Source: Nitrospira defluvii (lineage in GTDB: Bacteria; Nitrospirota; Nitrospiria; Nitrospirales; Nitrospiraceae). Taken from it: a DNA stretch of 64,000 nucleotides. The stretch spans positions 1-64,000 of the forward strand of contig NZ_CAJNBJ010000002.1 in the NCBI RefSeq assembly GCF_905220995.1, given 5' to 3'. The translations under genes were made by a program, and so were the position numbers. Positions 57,419-64,000 of this stretch are shown here, in pieces (positions within the stretch are counted from its first letter, which is position 1; each line of letters opens with the position of its first letter). Under the pieces are notes generated by a model. It was not told the DNA's origin. It was given only the letters and a program-made list of their open reading frames with translations, and ran no database searches.

Positions 57419-58582
57419 ATGAATCTTTCGTCCACGATATGCCGTGCCTGTTATGCCCTCCTGCTGAGCGCGACGGTCTTCGGTTGCTCACAGTCGAATG
57501 AGGCCCTCTCGAACAACTTGAATGCCTGCCTCATCGTGACTGAGGCCGACGTGGAACTCGCCATCGGGACACCCGTCACCCCTGGTCTACGCCAGAACGA
57601 CCGGCAATGTCTCTATCAGGCCAAACGAAACCCGCAGGAAACCGTGGTGGTCGAGCTGGACTCCGGACCCGACGGGGACAAGAAAAGCCTCTTTCACGAT
57701 CAGCGTGCCAAAGCCGGCCATCAGCCGGTTCCCGGCGTGGGCGACGGCGCGTTTACCCTCCGCTCACCGATCGGCGGTATCCAACTGACGTTCTTAAAAG
57801 CGGATGCGCTGGTCACGCTCTCGCTCACCTCGTCCAAACAGACGAATCCACAAGCGGCGGTCACGAATCTGGCCAAGGTCGCGGCAACGAGGCTCGGCGC
57901 CCCGATCCGCACGCCCTCCGCTGCGACGGAGCCTGGAATCACTGGTACCCCCTCTCAGTGGGCCGGTGATTGGTACGGATGCATGCCCGTGGGCCTGATG
58001 TACGGGAAGGGGCACCTTGCCTTGAGCGAACGCGGCACCTGGACCCTGACGACCGCCATCGTGATGCCGGGGACGGTCACCGCAGGCCGTGGTCGCTGGG
58101 AAGCCGAGTCCTACCCTGAGATTTTGCATGGAACCTACCAGGTGGCGAACGCTGATCGGTTTTCCACCACCGGCATTTTGAGCGTGACCTGGGATAAACT
58201 CCCCAAGAATCAGACACCCAGCAAATTCGATCCCCTACTTTGGCAATCGTTTACGGCCGTTCCACACAAGCTGGCCGTCAAGCGGCTCCCCCCGGTTGAA
58301 CCGTCTCTGGTAGGAACGTGGGAGGGATCGTCAAAATTCGTCGATCGCCAGGAGGAATTTGTCTGGACGATCACCGCAGCCAACGTGTCCGAATTTTACA
58401 AAGCGACCTCGCAGACCGGCCGCCTTGAACAGGAACAGGATCGCTTCCGTCTCGTCGTGGCCCAGAGCAAGACTGCTCCACTTTCAGTCCGTGTCTTGTC
58501 CCAGGATAAACTGGAACTGACCGACACAAGCGGCACCGTATCGCAGTGGAATCGGAACGAGAAGCTCCTCACCCGTTGCTAG
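57419..58582 (+). CDS. Hypothetical lipoprotein, two-part
   Basis: The 387-aa precursor has a lipobox ATVFGC (Cys about residue 23). Residues 35-160 contain LNACLIVTEADVELAIGTPVTP and a Cys in DRQCLYQ, a pattern similar to DUF3558-type lipoproteins. The second half has two WAGDWYG / VGTWEGSS lipocalin-like starts with repeated W-G elements. A membrane-anchored binding protein is likely; no ligand can be named. Confidence 0.65.
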   Translation: MNLSSTICRACYALLLSATVFGCSQSNEALSNNLNACLIVTEADVELAIGTPVTPGLRQNDRQCLYQAKRNPQETVVVELDSGPDGDKKSLFHDQRAKAGHQPVPGVGDGAFTLRSPIGGIQLTFLKADALVTLSLTSSKQTNPQAAVTNLAKVAATRLGAPIRTPSAATEPGITGTPSQWAGDWYGCMPVGLMYGKGHLALSERGTWTLTTAIVMPGTVTAGRGRWEAESYPEILHGTYQVANADRFSTTGILSVTWDKLPKNQTPSKFDPLLWQSFTAVPHKLAVKRLPPVEPSLVGTWEGSSKFVDRQEEFVWTITAANVSEFYKATSQTGRLEQEQDRFRLVVAQSKTAPLSVRVLSQDKLELTDTSGTVSQWNRNEKLLTRC

Positions 58583-58671
58583 ATTGGGCCGTCGACCCTG
58601 CCGTTGAGCCTCTCCCGCCGTCAAGTGCCTGCGGCTTGACGGGATCCTTCCCCTCCCGATAGAGTGACTGC

Positions 58672-59079
58672 ATGCGGATCTGGATCATCTCCTCAATCCT
58701 CATCACCGCGCTCTTCCTCTCAACAACAAGCCTCCACGCTGCATTGAGCGACGAACCGCGTAACTCGGACCAGGGTATCGTATGCAAGGGCCTGATGCCC
58801 GAAAGGCTCCTGTGCGACCTGTACAGCCAAGCGCTCGCCACATTGCGGGAACATGTCGAGATCAACGGCATGCTGCCGGGCAACGGCTCCACGGGACCAC
58901 GAAAGGGAGAATTCCGACTGAAGTTCTTCCCTCATGGTAAATCCCGCTCGCAGGAACACCTCAGCGCTGAAGGGTCGTTCAACCTTTCACCCGAAAGCAA
59001 AGAACCGGAACTGACATTACGTTTCAAATCCTCCAAGCCCCGGCAACCCGACGCCTCCCTGAATCTAGACACGATCTAG
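58672..59079 (+). CDS. Exported hypothetical protein
   Basis: The 135-aa product has a signal peptide (MRIWIISSILITALFLSTT, cleavage near LHA-AL). Two Cys (IVCKG and LLCDLY) could form one disulfide. The C-terminal half is Lys/Ser/Glu-rich and polar. No family is recognised and no clear ribosome site is seen. Confidence 0.55.
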   Translation: MRIWIISSILITALFLSTTSLHAALSDEPRNSDQGIVCKGLMPERLLCDLYSQALATLREHVEINGMLPGNGSTGPRKGEFRLKFFPHGKSRSQEHLSAEGSFNLSPESKEPELTLRFKSSKPRQPDASLNLDTI

Positions 59080-59276
59080 CGACTTTTCTTCCCCTGTTCA
59101 TCTTGGGTTCACCGGCTGGCGGACTGAGGTTGCTGCTGTTCTCGGTGACATGGTGCTCGCCGTCGTCGAAGCAGATCGACTTGCCATCGCTGTGCGCATG
59201 CTTGACTGGTTCGGACGCAAGGCATAGAATTTAGTCTCGTTCATACCCGATCCGCCTCATTCAGGAGGTGGCTGTC

Positions 59277-59711
59277 ATGTTCTTCCGTGGAGCACGAATC
59301 CAGCGGGACGGACAGGGCAGGTGTACGCTTTACTCACCACGCACTCTTCCCAACGTTCACGCCGAGTTGCCTTCTGTAGCCGGGCTTGCCCCATTCGGTT
59401 TTCGCATTCCCGACTACCTTGAGCGGACCTCGTCCGAGTTCGCGACGCCAGCTGAACGGAATGCAGAGGTCGAAGAATCGATCCCCGTGCTGCGGGCGCC
59501 ACGAGGCGCATCGCTGTTTGAGACACTCGTGGGATCTCTGATCGCACTAACGCGCAGAATGACCTGGTCCGTTGGCGAACTCCCGTTACTCGTTGCATCC
59601 GGATCATCCACCGTAAGGAAGCCACGCCCCCGCCGGAGCGCCACACGAAATCACCACGGCAGGTCGGGCGTGACACAAAAGGACTCGCGCAGTACAGCCG
59701 CGAGTGCGTGA
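59277..59711 (+). CDS. Hypothetical 144-aa protein
   Basis: ATG 59277 is preceded by a strong AGGAGGTGG at good distance. The product has no signal peptide or membrane span that I can see; residues 85-105 are mildly hydrophobic and the C-terminal 30 residues are Arg/Ser-rich and may be disordered. No family is recognised. The stop lies 3 bp before the next small gene, implying coupling. Confidence 0.5.
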   Translation: MFFRGARIQRDGQGRCTLYSPRTLPNVHAELPSVAGLAPFGFRIPDYLERTSSEFATPAERNAEVEESIPVLRAPRGASLFETLVGSLIALTRRMTWSVGELPLLVASGSSTVRKPRPRRSATRNHHGRSGVTQKDSRSTAASA

Positions 59712-59714
59712 CCT

Positions 59715-59894
59715 ATGTCAGGAGTGTATTGGGGAATCGTAGCAGGACTCTTGGCGATGGTGGCGACTCTGTTTGTGTGTATCGACATTGCCTATTCCGT
59801 CCGGAACGGATCGCCTAAGACCTCGGGTGGAAGCATCGAGGGAACGAAGGAGACTGGCACTCACGCGAAAGCCAGCCCTCGCCAAGCCGCCTAG
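59715..59894 (+). CDS. 59-aa single-span membrane protein
   Basis: The ATG at 59715 lies 3 bp after the stop of the preceding gene and probably depends on coupled translation. The first 25 residues (MSGVYWGIVAGLLAMVATLFVCIDIAY begins the chain) form one membrane helix; the rest is polar (Ser, Gly, Thr, Lys). Its TAG stop is the first CTAG of repeat copy 4. No family is recognised. Confidence 0.5.
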   Translation: MSGVYWGIVAGLLAMVATLFVCIDIAYSVRNGSPKTSGGSIEGTKETGTHAKASPRQAA

Positions 59895-60097
59895 CAGGAT
59901 GCGGAAAAAGTCCGCCAGCGGCGTTCTCGCATCGCTCAGAGGCTCACCGTACGGCGCGAGTACGATTCGCCTCTTCGTTCGCTGCGGCCTTGCTGGACAG
60001 CCATTTTTCGCATCCTGCGGGCGATTCTGACGCGAGACGGCCCCTGTGCGAAATACGACGTATGACGCAATCATCGAGCTTTTCCGCAGCCGACTAG
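59891..60097 (+). repeat. Stop-codon-anchored hairpin repeat, copy 4
   Basis: Begins CTAGCAGGATGCGGAAAAA and ends GCTTTTCCGCAGCCGACTAG, so the two ends are inverted repeats (15 of 19). The inner right arm ATTTTTCGCATCCTG pairs with the left arm. The core is GGCGTTCTCGC ... GCTCACCGTACGGCGCGAGTACGATTCGCC region ... GCTGCGGCCTTGCTGGAC. It is the best-preserved copy and the first CTAG contains the stop codon of the 59-aa gene. Confidence 0.82.
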
Positions 60098-60149
60098 AAG
60101 CCTAACAGCAGGTCACAGGAGCCTGCTCTTTACTTGCCGGAGGTGCCCT

Positions 60150-60308
60150 ATGGTCGAGATCATTGGTCTGGGGACGATGATTGCGCTTGTGTGGCTGATC
60201 GCCTGGTCGATGGCGGGCGAAAGTGAATCGGAGAAGCGGCGAATGATTTCCGCTCTTCGAGACAACACGGCCACTACAAGCCACCAGCGAACCAGGCACG
60301 CCGCATAA
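60150..60308 (+). CDS. 52-aa single-span membrane protein
   Basis: ATG 60150 has GGAGGTGCCCT directly upstream, a strong site. The N-terminal part (IIGLGTMIALVWLIAWSMAG) is one hydrophobic helix, followed by a charged, basic tail (ESEKRRMISALRDN... ending RTRHAA). It lies just after repeat copy 4. No family is recognised. Confidence 0.6.
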   Translation: MVEIIGLGTMIALVWLIAWSMAGESESEKRRMISALRDNTATTSHQRTRHAA

Positions 60309-60437
60309 TCCGACTGCCCGCAGTGCCCAGACGCTCTTGTTTCATCAAGAGAAGGGGATACGATTGTGCCGAATGGAAACCGGCGTGCGGCACCCGCTTT
60401 CCGTAGATAAGAATGCGGGCCATCGTGCCGGAGGGGC

Positions 60438-61814
60438 TTAGGTCAGCACCTGCGGTTGTTGAGTTCCGGCAATCACGTCTTCCGTGATGATCACGGATTT
60501 GACGCCGACCAATGCAGGAACATCGTACATCAGATCCAACATCACTTCTTCCAGGATCGTACGGAGCGCCCTGGCGCCGGTTTTCATCACCGCCGCCCGA
60601 CGAGCGATCGCCTTGACCGCCGAGTCGGTAAACTGCAATTCTACGCCTTCAATCTCAAACAGGGCTTGGTACTGTTTCACCAGGGCATTGCGGGGCTCGG
60701 TCAAGACTCGAATGAGCGCGGGCACATCCAGGTCTGCCAAGGTGGTCAATACGGGGAATCTGCCGACGAACTCGGGAATGAGACCGAACTTCAGCAAATC
60801 TTCAGATTGCACATGGCGCAGCATCTCGGTATGGCCGTCGATCTCTCGGCTGGAAGTGAGCGCCCCAAACCCTAACCTCTTGGGCATCGTCCGTTGCCCG
60901 ATGAGTTGGTCGAGTCCGACGAACGCCCCACCGGCGATGAACAGGATGTTTGTCGTATCCACACGAATATAGTCCTGCTCAGGATGCTTCCGGCCCCCTT
61001 TCGGAGGCACATTGCATATCGTACCCTCCACAAGTTTCAGCAGGGCCTGCTGTACACCCTCGCCTGAGACATCTCGCGTCAGGGACGGGTTCTCGGACTT
61101 GCGGCTGATCTTGTCGATTTCATCGATGTAGATGATACCGGTCTCTGCCCGCGCAACATCATAGTCACAGCTCTGCAGCAATTTGAGAACGACGTTTTCG
61201 ACGTCCTCCCCTACATATCCGGCTTCGGTCAGCGCCGTGGCATCGGCGATGGTAAAGGGGACGTGAAGAATGCGGGCCAGGGTCTGGGAGAGGAGTGTTT
61301 TCCCGGTCCCGGTCGACCCGATCATCAGAATGTTGCCCTTCTGCAGATCGACGTGTTTGAGGCGTTCCCTATTGGCGATGCGTTTGTAGTGGTTGTGGAC
61401 GGCGACCGAGAGCACCTTTTTGGCATGCTCCTGCCCGATCACATACTCATCGAGTGCGGCCTTGATCTCGGTTGGTTTGGGCAGGAGCGGCGGAAGTGAC
61501 GAGGAGGGCCCCTGCGTACCACCCTGCTTGCCCTGGGCCAGCGAGAGGGAGCAGCGTTCAACGCATTCCTCGCAGATCACGAGCGGAGAGGATGTCCGGC
61601 ATGACCGGCAGGTATACGGCTCGGGACTGGAGATCAAGGACTGAACGGAATTTTGAGGTTTGCCGCAGAAGGAACAGAGGCTATCCGGTTGTTGCGCAGA
61701 CTGTCGCCTATCCCAGAACACAGCGCATGCCTCCCGGTCATCGAGTGAGCTGCCTGCTGGGGGTATTGTATGCTTCACGCGCGCCACCCTGCAAGCAGGT
61801 GGCGGCGGACGCAA
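60438..61814 (-). CDS. ClpX-type ATPase with expanded zinc-binding domain
   Basis: The 458-aa AAA+ unfoldase follows ClpX in [23 protein letters not shown], Walker A GSTGTGKT (about residue 172), Walker [28 protein letters not shown], and the ClpP-docking loop as LGF (KRLGFGAL) instead of IGF. The N-terminal zinc domain is odd: [15 protein letters not shown] is followed by YTCRSC, then an extra segment and ICEECVERC, so three Cys pairs plus one Cys. About 50 residues precede the domain. No clpP is adjacent, so this is probably a paralogue of the housekeeping ClpX. Confidence 0.88.
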   Translation of the reverse strand: MRPPPPACRVARVKHTIPPAGSSLDDREACAVFWDRRQSAQQPDSLCSFCGKPQNSVQSLISSPEPYTCRSCRTSSPLVICEECVERCSLSLAQGKQGGTQGPSSSLPPLLPKPTEIKAALDEYVIGQEHAKKVLSVAVHNHYKRIANRERLKHVDLQKGNILMIGSTGTGKTLLSQTLARILHVPFTIADATALTEAGYVGEDVENVVLKLLQSCDYDVARAETGIIYIDEIDKISRKSENPSLTRDVSGEGVQQALLKLVEGTICNVPPKGGRKHPEQDYIRVDTTNILFIAGGAFVGLDQLIGQRTMPKRLGFGALTSSREIDGHTEMLRHVQSEDLLKFGLIPEFVGRFPVLTTLADLDVPALIRVLTEPRNALVKQYQALFEIEGVELQFTDSAVKAIARRAAVMKTGARALRTILEEVMLDLMYDVPALVGVKSVIITEDVIAGTQQPQVLT

Positions 61815-61903
61815 CGGCTCTAGCCGCCTCGAAGAATCCTGGTAAGAACGAAAGGAGGGCGCGCGCTCACCACAAACTGCAGCAAGAGCACTGAAGAAGC
61901 GGA

Positions 61904-62653
61904 TTAAAAATGAAACCCAAGCCCCCCGGCGATCACGTGCATCCGAGAGTTCAGGGTGAAGGAGGGACCCCGGGAGCCGTTCGCCAATTCACTTTCCCAT
62001 TGATAGTTCGCCACAAAATATTTGTACTCGGTAAAGAGGAAGAGACGTTCGCCGACATTGGCACGCAGCCCGCCGATGAACTGATAGGCCAACGCCCCGT
62101 CCGCAGCATTCTCATGGACCGTGCCGATGGAGCTATGTTGCAGGTTCAGATCCCGTGCGAACCCTCCAGATAAACCGGCTCCGACTCCGATATACGGTTG
62201 AATGACCTCGCCCGGGTAGCGCAACAGGACATTCGCCATGGCATTGATGGATTGGAGGCGAAAGTTCGCGCTTCTCGTCACCCCACCGGTCGTCGCCGTG
62301 GGCGCGTTGACCTTGCCGTCGAGGCCGGATAGTTCGGCTTCCAGCCCGACGAGCCGCCCTGTGAAGGCCGGAAAGAATCCTACCTTCAGTCCGCCGCCTA
62401 ATCTACCTTGCACATCAGTATTGGCGAAGGGATCTTCCTGCAACCGCACCGGACGATTCAGGGGACGACTCCCCTGCAAATAGACACTCACATACCACTC
62501 GGTCTTCTCCTCATCCTGTTTCGCCTCGGGAGAAACCGTCGGAGACTTGGCCACAGTGGGTGCGGCGTCCGCAGCCGACGCCTTCGAGACCGCGGCGTGA
62601 CTGCTCAGGACCGTGAGGATACCCGCAGCCAGAACCCAGGATGGTGTTTTCAT
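61904..62653 (-). CDS. Outer-membrane beta-barrel protein
   Basis: The 249-aa precursor has a signal peptide (residues 1-28, cleavage near ASA-AD), a short Pro/Thr/Lys linker, and then alternating strands such as [22 protein letters not shown] and [13 protein letters not shown]. The chain ends in Phe (GGLGFHF), the signature for BAM insertion. It resembles small eight-stranded OmpW/Opa-type barrels. The substrate or role is unknown. Confidence 0.78.
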   Translation of the reverse strand: MKTPSWVLAAGILTVLSSHAAVSKASAADAAPTVAKSPTVSPEAKQDEEKTEWYVSVYLQGSRPLNRPVRLQEDPFANTDVQGRLGGGLKVGFFPAFTGRLVGLEAELSGLDGKVNAPTATTGGVTRSANFRLQSINAMANVLLRYPGEVIQPYIGVGAGLSGGFARDLNLQHSSIGTVHENAADGALAYQFIGGLRANVGERLFLFTEYKYFVANYQWESELANGSRGPSFTLNSRMHVIAGGLGFHF

Positions 62654-62836
62654 GGATCACTCCCGTGAGATGAACGGCAAGGCAGGACCGAAGCGCCTGT
62701 CTACCAACCCACTCTTACCACGGAGGTGATCGAGGGCAAACTGATTCGGCACTTGCTGCAGGAGGGGTCAGTGTGGGAGCGAGGGAGACTACGCGACTGA
62801 GACGTTGACCTCAAGGGAACAACGAGACACGAAGAC

Positions 62837-63415
62837 TTACGTGCCGGCGAGAAACGTTTTCAGTGTCTCCAGAGAAACCAGCCCCACTAATAACCGACCA
62901 TCCTGGCGCTGAAGCAGCGGAATTCCCTGATGCTCCGTTTCCTCCCACTGGTCGCCCCACGTGTTGAGAAGTCGATCCACCGGCGTGGCACCAGCCTCGA
63001 CGAGCTCCTCTGCGGTAAATCCTTGCCGGAGGGCTTCCTTCCGCAGGACCTCTTGATCCGATAGATCTTGACCGTCGCACCAGAACCGTCGATACAACGC
63101 ACGCACAAACACACTCCCGCGCGAGTGATCCAGGTGCAGCGCCCGAGCGGCGGCGGCGATCGCACGGCCCGTATTGGGTTTGCCCATCGGCACGATGATA
63201 GGCAGCTCTGGCGCGAGCCGGCGAACCATCTCGACCTCCTGCTTCAGTTCGACACCCAAATGCCCGCCCCACGTGACCATCGGCACCGGCAAATGCGGGG
63301 CATGCTGCACGCCCCGCCACTCGATCTGGTCCATCACCTCAAGCCCGTGCAACCGTTCATGCAATGCGTAACAAAAGGGACAATTAAAATCGCTATACAG
63401 TGTGTAGACTGTCAT
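62837..63415 (-). CDS. DsbA-family thiol oxidoreductase
   Basis: The 192-aa thioredoxin-fold protein has the CPFC redox motif (YSDFNCPFCYAL, residues 7-18), a long helical insertion, and the cis-Pro region in HQGIPLLQR near the end. No signal peptide is present, so it is cytoplasmic like FrnE or the 2-hydroxychromene-2-carboxylate isomerase branch. The substrate cannot be named. Confidence 0.85.
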   Translation of the reverse strand: MTVYTLYSDFNCPFCYALHERLHGLEVMDQIEWRGVQHAPHLPVPMVTWGGHLGVELKQEVEMVRRLAPELPIIVPMGKPNTGRAIAAAARALHLDHSRGSVFVRALYRRFWCDGQDLSDQEVLRKEALRQGFTAEELVEAGATPVDRLLNTWGDQWEETEHQGIPLLQRQDGRLLVGLVSLETLKTFLAGT

Positions 63416-63519
63416 CCCCTAGCACAGACCTTCACATACGATGTTGGCCCGGTTCCTCGACGCACGTATGCATCACACGGCTTCACGCCGTTTCCTTAGC
63501 AAAGAGCTCCGCGCTAAAG

Positions 63520-64000
63520 TTATTCAGGCAGAATTCCTAGGATTCGTACGGGAGCGCCGCTCCCGCCGGCGATTTTCATCGGCAGGGCGATCAACGTGGC
63601 GCCGGAAGCTGGAAGCTCATCGAGCCGCGCAACGTTTTCCAGTCCGTACAGGCCGGCGCCATTGACGATGCGGTGCACCACAAAGTCCTGCGACGGACCA
63701 TAGTCGATGCTCGGCGTATCGATCCCGATGCCGGAGATGTGTCGTTCGGTCACCAGGAACCGTGCCGCTTCTTCGGAAAATCCCGGAAAATGCAGCGTCG
63801 TGGGCGCATCGGGCGTCGCGCTGCCGAAATAGCGCTCCCGATGCTGCCAATGCGCTCCCCAGCCGGTCAACATCATCACGACGGCACCGTTCGGGATGGT
63901 CCCATACTGCGCCTCCCAACGATGCAGATCAGCCGGGGCTAACCGATAGTCCTCTTCCTTCCCTGCGGCGGCACGCACATCGATCACCACCGCAGGCCCC
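63520..64000 (-). CDS. Cyclase-family (kynurenine-formamidase-like) protein, truncated by the window end
   Basis: Only the C-terminal part (about 160 aa) is present; the frame stays open to the window edge. VVMMLTGWGAHW, then YFGSATPDAPTTLHFPGFSEEAARFLV and GIGIDTPSIDYGPSQDF, are typical of the PF04199 cyclase family of metal hydrolases. The metal-binding H-x-G-T-H-x-D motif lies upstream and is not seen. The substrate is unknown. Confidence 0.82.
   Translation of the reverse strand, partial: GPAVVIDVRAAAGKEEDYRLAPADLHRWEAQYGTIPNGAVVMMLTGWGAHWQHRERYFGSATPDAPTTLHFPGFSEEAARFLVTERHISGIGIDTPSIDYGPSQDFVVHRIVNGAGLYGLENVARLDELPASGATLIALPMKIAGGSGAPVRILGILPE

Overview
This is a GC-rich (about 60 % by eye) bacterial chromosome segment with short intergenic gaps and tightly packed, often 4-bp-overlapping operons. 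The gene set (class II cobalamin-dependent ribonucleotide reductase, soluble NAD-type formate dehydrogenase with FocA, many universal stress proteins, a cupredoxin, SatP, an otsA-type trehalose-phosphate synthase) and the style of the proteins suggest a Nitrospira-like member of the Nitrospirota. No rRNA or marker gene is present, so this placement is an inference. No tRNA, rRNA or CRISPR array was seen.

Layout. 1-1.1 kb: a poor, partly AT-rich stretch with gene debris. 1.1-5 kb: nrdJ on the minus strand, with a promoter that appears to be covered by two NrdR boxes spaced 31 bp, and a perfect DnaA box further upstream. 5-7.9 kb: small membrane proteins and AmpG. 7.9-17.2 kb: nine consecutive minus-strand genes, usp - cupredoxin - tandem usp - DUF2934 - unknown - fdsG - fdsB - fdsA - focA, a formate oxidation operon. 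17.5-19.8 kb: a 31-aa membrane peptide, a hydrolase and another tandem Usp. 19.9-22.6 kb: mtaB-miaB (tRNA methylthiolation). 23-29.3 kb: lipoprotein, PolB-like exonuclease, Nudix and short MutY, PilZ, SatP and SDR. 29.3-37.4 kb: a three-PAS hybrid histidine kinase and a YhaN/YhaO (SbcCD-like) pair. 37.6-38.5 kb: a metallothionein-like 53-aa protein divergent from an ECF sigma factor with a cysteine-rich tail.

38.5-47 kb is a defence island: hsdM-hsdS-abiEi-abiEii-hsdR in one operon. hsdM carries an in-frame amber codon and hsdR carries one amber codon plus two frameshifts, whereas hsdS and the AbiE toxin-antitoxin pair nested inside look intact. A 49-bp near-palindrome lies just in front of abiEi. 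A RelE-type toxin-antitoxin pair with a cysteine-less HesB-like third gene follows. 48-64 kb holds housekeeping and envelope functions: Nudix, RlmL-type methyltransferase, OtsA, a 12-repeat lipoprotein, Lon, MsrB, an unusual ClpX paralogue, an outer-membrane barrel, a DsbA-family protein and a cyclase cut by the window end.

The most unusual non-coding signal is a dispersed repeat found four times (5.8, 19.3, 53.9 and 59.9 kb). Each copy begins at the stop codon of the gene upstream, always in the same orientation relative to that gene. Its two inner arms are complementary within each copy although the arm sequence differs between copies, which points to a conserved hairpin.
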